DNA of 64,000 nt. It comes from Eupeodes corollae. Lineage: Eukaryota; Arthropoda; Insecta; Diptera; Syrphidae. A program made the position numbers and the translations under genes. The notes under the pieces are model-generated. The model was not told where the DNA came from and made no database searches. It worked only from the letters and a program-made list of their open reading frames with translations. Position 1 is the first letter of the stretch; each line of letters opens with the position of its first letter. This document shows, in pieces, positions 32,362 through 41,604 of this stretch. Location of the stretch: contig NC_079147.1 in NCBI RefSeq assembly GCF_945859685.1, positions 190,819,174-190,883,173 on the forward strand, read 5' to 3'.

Positions 32362-33612
32362 CTATAATTTAAAATCATCGCTGTCATCTTCACTGTCATC
32401 CTCATCACAATCGAACTCAAAAAAAGCGTTCGATTCATCTACATTTGGAGGTTTAAGGAAACAAGGGCTTCTTTTAGTAAAGATTGGATTTTTTTTGCTT
32501 GGAAGTAATAATTGGATCCGAGGTCATTATAAAGAAATTAAACATATTTTCTTTCGTTTTTTCACGGCTGGATTTTCTTGAGAAGTTCTCACGGAAATTT
32601 CTGAAACCTTTGTTTCGTGCTTCCTCCGAAATTTGGCCGATAGGCAAAAGTGCAGATGATATAATTTCTGGGCCATAAATAAAATATTTATGTAGAGTTG
32701 GAGGCGTACGATACGAGGGACATTTATTGACGAAGCATCTCACTTCGTCAAACGCCAATTATCTGTACTTTAAAATATCAATCTTATATCCAATGGAAAC
32801 AACTTTCATAATTGTGTGCATTTTTTTTAATGAGTTCCATGTCTAATTTAGTTAATTCAGTTGAAAGTTAAGGGTTTTGAAAAATCGCCTAGCAGTATTG
32901 CCGTCACTTTTGTTACTAAATAATGTTAAATAACATTTATCAAGTTTTTCGTCTTCCAATGTGGCAAAAACACAATCCAACATAGAAATGAGTTGTTTTG
33001 ATTATATAGCGAGCAAAGCTTGAAGATTCACTTCAGCATATGTAGCTGTGATTTTCACCGCATTTCTGTCGGGATAACAAGCTTTCTTTGCATTTTGCAC
33101 AATTTTGTAAGATGGACATTTTTCGGGGGGACTCATTCTTATTATGTTATATTGATGCCATGATATTATCACTGTAACTAATACCGCCAAAGCATCTTTT
33201 CTCGTCATACAACTTCTCTTGTCCGACTGCGATTTATCAAAAGCTCACCTGTATTTTTCAGCCGAGTTGGGCTTACACTCACTTCTTTTAAAAGTTCTCA
33301 GGCTTGAATCAGTCAGGAATCTCGTAGATTTATTTGGGTAACATAACTGAGGACACCAAGAGGTACAAAATCTCTCAGGTCATGGGTGTTTTTCCTTTTC
33401 GATCGTTGGCAAGAATTTTTAAACTCTACTTCTTAGCTGAGTCGGGTGCTCTACAGAAAGCTGGACTTGTGTTTATCCTACTTTCATTGGTTTTAAAAAA
33501 CTTTTCATCAATCCTGCAAGCTTTAACTCACCGCGTTTTAAAATCCGTCTTTAAATGCGAAAATATTTTCTTCCAAACATTAATTTGACTTTTTTCAGAG
33601 CTTTTCGTCATT
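32362..33612 (-). pseudogene. RAG1/Transib-like transposase relic
   Basis: Pieces on the minus strand: N-terminal KSSEKSQINVWKKIFSHLKT near 33.6 kb; 33002-33208 with EKCPSYKIVQNAKKACYPDR and AEVNLQALLAI; a GNTARRFFKTLNF block near 32.9 kb; 32474-32758 with RTPPTLHKYFIYGPEIISSA, LLPIGQISEEARNKGFRNFR and SRKSSREKTKENMFNFFIMT then SDPIITS; and an acidic tail CDEDDSEDDSDDFKL. The HKYFIHGPEII--LPIG-SEEA-EARNK-FR-FR layout is that of the C-terminal core of Transib transposases and vertebrate RAG1, where the last catalytic Glu lies in the SE---E-GNK-F segment. A large deletion between LLAI and GNTARRFF removes the two catalytic Asp regions. No terminal CACAGTG-type heptamers seen. Confidence 0.7.
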
Positions 33613-33639
33613 TTGATCAATTCTCTGTCAGATCAGTTC

Positions 33640-34037
33640 TCTGTTACAATACTCCCAGACCGTCTCATTATAGCAATAAGATCTTTTCTAGTCAAAAACA
33701 ATGTGTTTAAACAAAGTAACGAAAAAAAGTATCACCACAAAAAAATCCAAATATAACAAAAAGTTCGCAAAAGGTGCAGGATTTTTTTTTCAGAAACAGA
33801 GAGTACACACAATTAAATGACACATACATTATAACCCGGACGCACCCGGAACACAACTTTCAATCTACGGGACTTTAACGCAACAGAACCGTAATGTGTG
33901 GCTTTTTGAATTGCTACTACGTCTTGTTCGAACAACATTATCGTCCTTTCATTGTTTTCAATAGCCATCAGCAAAAATAAATCAAAAATGTACCTAATTT
34001 GGTGACACTTAAAATGACAGCTGCGTTTGAAAGGTTT
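33640..34037. other. Unassigned sequence
   Basis: No supported feature between the transposase relic and the SINE. Confidence 0.35.
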
Positions 34038-34049
34038 AAAATTGAAGTA

Positions 34050-34365
34050 ATAAATAAATAAATAAATTGGGTGGCGCAACAGTCCGTTGAGAACTAGGGC
34101 CTAGTGACTTACAACTCTCAATCATTCCTGTGTGCGAGTAATATTGCCAGGGATGGAGGGGACCTACATTTTATATGCCGAATCCGAACGTCTAATTTGA
34201 GGAAGCACTTTTTCATGACAAGAGTTACTCGTGGAGAATTTGTCAATTTCTCGCAAGAGGCAGTACCCGTGAAAAGACTTTAGATGGCATAGGAAGGGAT
34301 CGAACCCAAGACCTCTGGCATGACAGTCCAACGCACTAATCATCATGCCACGGGTACTACAAAAA
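34050..34365 (-). mobile_element. tRNA-derived SINE, full-length copy 1
   Basis: Read on the minus strand it starts GTAGTACCCGTGGCATGATG, with a pol III A-box-like TGGCATGATGATTAG and a B box GGTTCGATCCC about 35 bases later (plus-strand GGGATCGAACC near 34297). A conserved body follows (GGGTACTGCCTCTTGCGAGA, then AGGAATGATTGAGAGTTGTA), and the end GGACTGTTGCGCCACC leads into an ATTT-repeat tail. It is flanked by a perfect 12-bp duplication AAAATTGAAGTA (34038-34049 and 34366-34377). About 290 bases without tail. Family of at least eight copies here. Confidence 0.88.
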
Positions 34366-34377
34366 AAAATTGAAGTA

Positions 34378-36090
34378 CTAGTAACTTAAAAAAAAAACAC
34401 AAAATGAAAGACTCTCTATTAGATCCAATCTGCCTATCAAATGGGGGTGGAATGGGGTTTCATAGAAAACAAGACATAAATTACAAAAACGCATTTTTAA
34501 GGAATTAGATTCTATGTAGAAGTATTATTTTAAAAACTTGAAATAGATTTTGTGTTAATATTGCTCAAGTTCTAAGAATCCCGCTTAAAGGATACAAAAC
34601 GAACACAAATTGTAATAGCCCTTTACTTAAGGACTTAATAGGACACTTTCTAGTTACCCTATGTTGTTCTTTTTCTTCCTTCATCCATAAGCAACATAAT
34701 CTCTCAAAAACTTCCACTTATACACCACATTTTTTAAGCAAAGAAACTATTTACATACACATGAAAATCTTGTTAGAAATAACGTCGAAAAAAAAGGGAA
34801 TATTAACGAATCCCCATCATATATAGCTCTCCATAGGGCAGGACATAGGGCAGGGAAAAAAATGTAAGGAAAAGAAAAACAAAAATATAGAAACAGAGCG
34901 AAAAGAAAAATATCCGTAAATAATGTAAAAATAAGGGTACACTTCCCTCCAAAGGATATTTGTCCATTTATCCTTCAAATGATTTACCGTCTCATGCTCC
35001 TACGTCCTATATACACCAAACTTTAAGCTGAGTCCTGTGGAGAAGTTTGGTGCTAGATATACCCTCTTCCAAAAACCAGTATAAAATATACTCGCATGGG
35101 TTCCTATATGGAGTTACTTATATATTGAAAGAGTTAAGAAAGGCTAAATAAAAATGAAAATAAAATAAAAAAATAACTTTTAACTATAAAACAGGATGTA
35201 GGTGGAAGGTTGCTCAAATGCTCATGCTCATGCATCACAGGATAACTTGCAACTATACCCATATACATGCACTTTCACATGGATACTCATATAAGTAAGT
35301 ACCTACATATTTCCACTTGCTCTATTTATATGAATTGAAGAACTATAACTTTTTTCTTCTTCATTTTATTTTTTGTATTTCGGTTCCTTTTTCATCGTTT
35401 CTAATACTTTAATATTCCTCAACGGAAATGCACATATTTTGTACATACATGCACAACAAACACACACACACATAGGAAACAATAGGGGAGCAAAATATAA
35501 AGACTTGGGATAATCCTTATGGAAACATTGAAGTGAAGTTGCTGAGTTCATTGAAGGAAAAAAAGTGAATTATATTCAAAAATTCACTTGTACAATATTC
35601 GCAAAATGTACACAAAATAAATGCATGAATGCAGTTTTATTTTTGTTGGTATTTGTTTTATTTTTTGACGGAAAGTTGTGTACAGCAATGAGTTATGAAC
35701 TTGTACTCTTTGCCGTCGCGTCGCATTGGAGTTCTTTTCAATTTTGTGAGTTCCTTATGCATGTTTTGAGAGTTATAAGAAAGATCCTCTTGAATAGATA
35801 TTGGAACTGCGGTGTTGTTGATGGGTCCTGTGCAATGCCATTGGAGTATGGAAATAAATTAAACATTATTTTGATTTAATCAAAATTATATTTGTAAGCA
35901 AATTTTTTGGTTTGTGGTTTTGTAGAACGTTATATGTTCGGGTCATTGAGTCAAAATACACTAAAGCTGTAATATTAGACCATACAAATCGTTTTTAGGT
36001 TAAAAGTGTTTTCCTAAATCAAGCTACTTTTTGTTTTTTGTTTTGTATGTTAAAATGAATGTATTAGGGTATTCCGCAGAAAGATAAAAG
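34378..36090. other. No gene; short CA repeat
   Basis: Long AT-rich stretch. A small (CA)n run lies at 35457-35472. A 104-codon frame at 35565-35879 begins with a non-ATG codon and lacks motif or splice support. Confidence 0.4.
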
Positions 36091-36825
36091 GTGAGTACAT
36101 TTTAAAGGCCGATGAAGAATGTGAACTACACCTTAACGTAAAGTTTTTTTTTGCATTTTATTTGACATTTCTCAATTTGAATTGTGGAAAAATACCCAAC
36201 ATTTGAATTATTCATCCTTGTTATAAAAATGGCCGTCCAAATCAAAATGTATATCCTAAACTTCATGATTTTTTTCGTTCAATTCTATCGTTCAATTGTG
36301 CGTACAATGGGAAAAATCGTGCAAAAATTTGAGCAAACCGGGTCTATAAGAGGTGTGAAAACATCGGTGCAAGCTCGTACTACTGAAAATATTGCTGCTA
36401 TTGGCGATAGTGTGTGTTAAGAGCCGTCCACCACAATTCGTCTTCCGCGTCGTGGTCAACAATTGCACATCTCCACGTCGTCTTCTTTGATGAACATAAT
36501 GCATAAAAACTTGCACTTACACGCTTACAACGTCCTGTTGACTCAAGAAATTGAGTCTCTTGACCATTTCCAGCGTCGTCGTCAATGGTCAGGATGTGCT
36601 GGCAAGAAATGGCAACAAATTATGATACATTTTTAGAAAAAAACCATTGTCTGTGATGACTGATGAGTCACATTTTCACCTCAGTGAGCTCGTCAATACG
36701 TGAGAATTGACACACTTGGGTGAATGGTATTCCAAGAGTGGTTGTCGAAAAACCAATGCACCCACAAAGAGTGAGTGTGCTGTTTATGTGATGGTGAAAT
36801 CACCCGGCAGTATTTTTTTCAAACT
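36091..36825 (+). mobile_element. Mariner family A copy, truncated
   Basis: Starts GTGAGTACATTTTAAAGGCCGA, like the ends of the copies at 8.2 and 37.7 kb. The plus-strand frame 36184-36420 reads IVQKFEQTGSIRGVKTSVQA, then RTTENIAAIGDSVC, the transposase N-terminal linker, then shifts. IVCDD--VTFSP marks the degenerate first Asp region with two stops after it. The copy ends at about 36825, where the unrecognised repeated ORF unit begins. Confidence 0.72.
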
Positions 36826-36950
36826 AGAGGGTTAAAATTCATTTAAAAATAATCGCTTTCAGGAATTTTCCGGAGCCAATCATTTAATTTTTATACTCTA
36901 TGGCAAACTTTATCATAAAATAAATTGTTTAAAGTTTGACAAATTTTGTT
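36826..36950 (+). pseudogene. Second copy of the unrecognised ORF unit (fragment)
   Basis: Nucleotides match the minus-strand ORF at 31999-32100 (TTTAAAAATA-TCGCTTT-AGGA then TTTTCC-GAGCC--TCATT, then CATAAAATAAAT). Translation gives LKIIAFRNFPEPII and then stops. It lies immediately after a mariner fragment, so the start of the unit may have been lost there. Confidence 0.55.
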
Positions 36951-37195
36951 ACAGTTTTCGATAACAGTAAAATTTGTAATATGGCTGAATATCACGTTTA
37001 AAATCTTTATCAATTAAGTAGGAAAAAAAAATACGAAATATCTAAGTTCTGAAATAACTATTAACACCTTAACCTTAATATCCAAAAGATCTCCAGATAA
37101 AAAATCCCAAGGATACAAAATGAAATAAAAAGAAAGGAGATGGGGATATTCCTAAAAGTTTTACAAAATATTAATAACAACATTTTGTCATACAT

Positions 37196-37325
37196 ACCCG
37201 TGGAATGATGGTTAGTGCGTTGGACTATCATGCCAGAGGTCTTGAGTTAGATCCCTGCCTATGCCATCTAAAGTTTTTTCACCGGTACTGCCTCTTGCGA
37301 GGAATTGACAAATTCTCCAATTATC
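37196..37325 (+). mobile_element. tRNA-derived SINE, 3'-truncated copy 2
   Basis: Head ACCCGTGGAATGATGGTTAG and a degenerate B box (GAGTTAGATCCC), then TTTTTTCACCGGTACTGCCT and CTTGCGAGGAATTGACAAAT. The similarity stops near 37325, so the 3' third is missing, unusual for a retroposed copy and probably a later deletion. It separates the two parts of the repeated ORF/flank unit. Confidence 0.8.
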
Positions 37326-37514
37326 GTATATGTCCTCAAGAAACTTGAGTCGAACCCGTTTTTATCAGCCTGTATTAGATTTGTTTTGGTTTAGTAGTGA
37401 CCACAGAGACCAAATAATATTTCAATATCTGTTTTTATTCCAGAGATATTTAAGGCAAAACTAGTTTCCATTAATTTCTAAAAACTTATTGGTTATTTCT
37501 AATGACATTATGTT

Positions 37515-37700
37515 ATTTTTGCAACCACTCTTTACATAGAATAAAATAATTTTGGAGTCAAAACCTTAATTTTAAGACTAAATCTAAAATCATTAAAGTT
37601 ATAAAAGTTTGTGAAATTAACTAGGCTAAGGGATCTAAAATCAATTGAACGACTGGGTCAAAGGAACATGCCAAAGACTCTATTTACAAAAAGCACTTAT
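37515..37700 (+). repeat. Duplicated flank of mariner, copy 2
   Basis: Matches 31812-31990 in reverse complement, including the run AAAATCATTAAAGTTATAAA. It precedes the mariner at 37703 just as copy 1 precedes the mariner at 31802 on the other strand. Confidence 0.6.
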
Positions 37701-37702
37701 AA

Positions 37703-38290
37703 AGTTTAGTTAACTTTTAAGGGCCAATGTTGAATGTGAACTACACCTAAACGTCAAGTTTATTTTGCATTTCTTTTGACATTTCTCAATTTTAGACCTA
37801 CTCAATTGGACAAATGGAAAAATCCATAAGTGAGAAACGTATTAAAGTTTTGTTTGTTTGGCTTATTATGAAAATCGGCGTTTAAATCGATATGGATATT
37901 CGTGATTTTTCGGTCAATTTAATCATCCAAATGAGCATACAATCTGAATAATTGTACAAAATTTAAGAAAACCGGGTCTGTAGAAGATGCAAAAACACAA
38001 GTGTATGCTCGTTCAATGGTCACCCAAGAGTGATAGTCAAAAACTAATTCACCCACAAAGAGGGCCCTTATTTATTTTCAAAATGATACCGGGCAAGCAG
38101 TTTGTGTAAATAGTATCGCTGTCTTAAGATGATAACCAACTTTTTATGGCCCCAATAACAGAGGAGGATAAATTCAATAGCTGTGTTATCTCACTGGGTG
38201 GCGATGTCAATTGGCTGCCAATATCATGTGATTTGACACTGTCGGACTTCTTTCCCTGGTGTTATTTGAAAAAAAAAAAAAATGTGTGAG
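37703..38290 (+). mobile_element. Mariner family A copy, internally deleted
   Basis: The start AGTTTAGTTAACTTTTAAGGGCC matches the family A end. Remains of the N-terminal linker (ENRVCRRCKNTSVCSFN in one frame, KTRSVEDAKTQVYARSMV in another) are joined directly to a post-catalytic segment and then DVNWLPISCDLTLSDFFPWC, the third-Asp block (CDLT--DFF). The first and second Asp region is deleted. It ends in an A-run at 38270-38281. Confidence 0.72.
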
Positions 38291-38332
38291 TCGATAAGCC
38301 AGCAACAACTCAAGATCAAAAAATATATAAAT

Positions 38333-38520
38333 ACAAAATTGGGTAGGTCCGTAAAAAACCAGGGCCTAGTGACTTGCAACTCTCAAAAATTTCTGTGTTC
38401 GAGTCATTTCAGGGATGGAAGGACCTACAGTTTATACGTCGAATCCAAACTGCTAATTTTAGAAAACCCTTTTAATGAAACAAATTACTCTTGATCTTGA
38501 ATGATTTGCCAATTCTTCGC
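38333..38520 (-). mobile_element. tRNA-derived SINE, 5'-truncated copy 3
   Basis: Minus-strand 3' part of the SINE: the blocks GGGCCTAGTGACTTGCAACT and GGATGGAAGGACCTACAGTT are clear, but the tRNA-like head is missing. The end GGTGGCGC is degenerated to GGGTAGGTCCGT. The flanking left A/T-rich stretch may be its tail. Confidence 0.7.
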
Positions 38521-40127
38521 AATTCAAAAACTAAACCTCAATTATGCCTCAGCGTCGTCGAACATTGGATGGAGGTGCGCCACCGAGGTTAAGGAAGTCA
38601 TTTGCTTTTATTTTGTTCCATACATAGTTAAACTATACAAACATTATCAGAATAATAAGAAATTACTATAATTTCCTAAATAATTTGTGTTTTATTCAAA
38701 ATCCCTAAAATGTAATCACTCTTTACATTTTGATTTTGCTTAAACAAAAAAACTTATCACTAAATTAAAAGAATGAAATACTGGGAATAAATACATCAAA
38801 GGAATGGTTTGTGTATTTGAATGAGCTTATCAAATATACAAACCAATTATTTCGATAAGTTAGTTTCCGGGTATTTTATATAAATATTTTGGAATACGTT
38901 CTTTCTTACGTTATGAGTGGTCTTTGAATGAGCTAAGCCAAGGGATGAGATGGGTGTAAAATTTTGGTTTAGGAAGGTGGCGATGCAGCCGATCTCAGGA
39001 ACACCTCATACCGGACAAAAATAGCGTATCCCAATAAGAATGTAACACTGGTAATCAATGTAATTTGTATCTTTTTTTTGGGTTTAAGGTAATTCAAGTG
39101 ATTAAGGCTTCATTAATGTGGATACAATTTCCTATGGTTATGTTTTGTATTAGAGGAAATAGGTTGAAAACCCAAGTTTCTGTGATAATAAAAACTAAGG
39201 TTTAATTTTTAACCAATTAAAATAAAATTGAAAAGGGTTCTGATAACTTCATAAAATGCAAAACTGATACTAAATCTAGAAAACTTGAGACAATGTGAAT
39301 AACTTTAAACTTTAAGCTTTGGTGTTCCATATTTTTCCGCTAGAATTCTATATTTTCAGGAGTTATTCTATTTAAAAAAAACTCTATAAAATGCTTTAAA
39401 AATTCTATTGCTTACCAACGGTTTCAACTAAGTCTTTTTTTTTAGGATGATTAAGTGAAACCTTGTGAATGGTATTTTTTTTAATGAATATTCCCCAAAT
39501 AAGATTTTTGAAATCTGTTTACACTAACCATCGCCATCAATGGAAAATCTTCTTCTTTTTCTGGAAACCTTAACTCATCAATACAAGCAGACCTTATTTA
39601 AATTAGTTTTATAATAATTTCCTATACGAGCTTTGAACCCTGAGACCTGACCATCGACCAATATCATTGTCCTCCTTAGCATGAATGCCCGCATATACTA
39701 TTCTAACCTTGAAGTGATTCAAATTCGATACCTTAACCTGCCTTGGATATTTTATTTAAAATTAAAGACGGAGAAATCCTAGAGTGCTCGTGCATAATGA
39801 AAATGCAAAATAAAAGAATGTTCAAAGAAAGTTGAATGTTTTTTTTCTTCTACGTTTTCATTAAAAACCCGTATGACCTTCTTTTTGTTTTTTGATCCTT
39901 TACCTAATCCAAAATAATCCCAAATTCTAATGAAAAAGAAAATAGAAGTAAAAATAAAAACATCATCAACAATCCCAAGAATTATTGAACCATATCAAAG
40001 AATCATTGAACATCAAATGCTTTTTTGAATATTATGTGTATAGGTTAGATGGTCGAGACCGACACGAAGACGACGATGAAGCACACTTTATAGGTTAGGT
40101 AATAGGTTAGGTATACGGTATACAGGA
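38521..40127. other. No recognised gene
   Basis: AT-rich. At 38984-39000 a GGAAGGTGGCGATGCAGCCG stretch faintly resembles the RTE/SINE 3' end but is too short to call. Confidence 0.35.
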
Positions 40128-40135
40128 TATAAAAG
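40128..40135 (+). promoter_or_regulatory. TATA-box-like TATAAAAG
   Basis: TATAAAAG lies in GGATATAAAAGGTC about 30 bases upstream of a repetitive CGTATCGTGTCG stretch. It could serve a transcript that includes the exon-like segment at 40332-40433. No initiator consensus at the right place. Weak. Confidence 0.2.
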
Positions 40136-40331
40136 GTCAAAGTCGTGTCGTATCGTATCGTGTCGTAACAAAAACCAAATGAACAAGCAAGTTCCTTTTT
40201 GGAGATGACCTACAAATGTTTTGTACGACTATAAATATGTACATGAAATAAACAACGGAACCACCTTTCCCCCTTCCCCTTTACAACATCCAAAGAGGTC
40301 CATATTAAAATTCGAATTTTCTTCTTTTCAG

Positions 40332-40433
40332 CTCTTGACGTCGTCACGTCGTCGGTGGTCGAAGTCCTTCCATCCGCATCCGTATTCACTTTTCATCGCC
40401 ATCCATCGTAGAAATTTTAAAGCAAAATTGTGG
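40332..40433 (+). CDS. Candidate internal exon, 102 bases, fully open
   Basis: A pyrimidine-rich acceptor (GAATTTTCTTCTTTTCAG, ending 40331) and a consensus donor (GTGG|GTAAGT, 40434) bracket exactly 34 codons. In one frame they read LLTSSRRRWSKSFHPHPYSL, then FIAIHRRNFKAKLW without a stop. The frame joining to the phase-1 donor of the 29.99-kb exon would instead hit a stop after about 25 codons. It may be a non-coding 5' exon or chance splice-like signals. No domain recognised. Confidence 0.3.
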
Positions 40434-41604
40434 GTAAGTTTTATGGTTTTAATTTTCAACAGGACAGTAAAGGGTTTGGCTTTTTATTTATGTCTTTTCT
40501 CTCAAATATCCTTACGAACACACACACACATACACACACCTAACGCCCATCGTCGTCGTCTCAGGACATTTCCAACATTTTATAGAGAAATCTTGTTGCT
40601 GTTTTTGTTACCCTTCCAGTGGGACATACTACATAGTTGACAAAAAAGAGCTACACAACATTCTTGAAGCCTCAAGACTGATTTGATGGATTGGAAATGA
40701 AGAAACCATTTTATGGGTTATTTTTGTTCGGAGGGCGCATTTATATGACCGCAAGGATATTGCTCTTTTTTGTTGTTGTTATTGTTGCTGTCTTGAATGA
40801 CTATTTTTTGTTTCTTTTTTTTTTAAGGTTTGAATTTTATCTGATAGGATGACGGTTATTTTCTGCATTGTTGATAAAGGTTCCGGGCAAAGACCTCTCA
40901 TAATTTTAAAGTGCTTTTATTTCTCTGATTTTTTTAAAGAACGAAAAGACGACGACTTCTTTCAATTTTGCTTCTCAATTGAAGAGTTTGATGAATGTCG
41001 CAGCATCACCCTTCTCATTTTTGCACGACAGTACGGTTATTATGACAACCGGATGGAATATAATAATTTCCTGGCTTTGATAAGGACTTTACAACAACAA
41101 AAAATACTGAAGGGGTAAAGAAATCGATTTGACCATCAAAATGAGATATTTGACCTTTTTTTGTGCGGGGGAGATTAATGATAAAGACGATGTCATTTGC
41201 AGTAAACATAATTCTAAAGCAAAAGGATGTTTACTTTTTTCGTTGTCGAAATACTGATGGATTGAGAGAAAGTCCCTAAACATAATATTATATATAAAGG
41301 CTAAGACCATTTTTTCAAGCCTTTATATGCATACCTATATAAATATTATGGAACCTTGACATTTTGAAATCAAAATTGCTAAGTAGAAGGCTTTAAGATT
41401 TTAACTTTACAAAAAATGTACCGACATTTTCAAATGTGCGAGTAAAGCTTGTACATCAAACTTAATAAAATGAAGCTGTTTTTTAATTTGTTAATTATTT
41501 TAACTTTGTATGGGACTTATCAGCGATAAGTGTCATTAAAAAATTGAAAGCTAAAACAAATATAAATAGATCTTTCGAAAGTGACTTCCAAACATTATAT
41601 AACA
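40434..41604. other. No supported feature
   Basis: A CA-rich microsatellite lies at 40518-40540. A frame of 89 codons at 40849-41118 shows no motif. Confidence 0.35.

Noticed and set aside
34297..34360. tRNA gene
   Set aside because: The A and B boxes are present, but there is no acceptor-stem pairing and the sequence is the head of a repeated SINE family.
35565..35879. 104-codon frame with transmembrane-like stretch
   Set aside because: Starts at a non-ATG codon; no signal-peptide logic, no splice context, no repeat or homology clue.
38984..39015. RTE/SINE 3' end remnant (GGTGGCGATGCAGCC)
   Set aside because: Match limited to about 15 bases; cannot be distinguished from chance.
40090..40120. 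Telomere-like TTAGG repeats
   Set aside because: Only a few TTAGG units, irregularly spaced within AGGTTAGGT phrases; not a tandem telomeric array.
40221..40640. 139-codon open frame as a single gene
   Set aside because: It runs through a good acceptor and donor and into a CA microsatellite; only the segment 40332-40433 is kept as an exon candidate.
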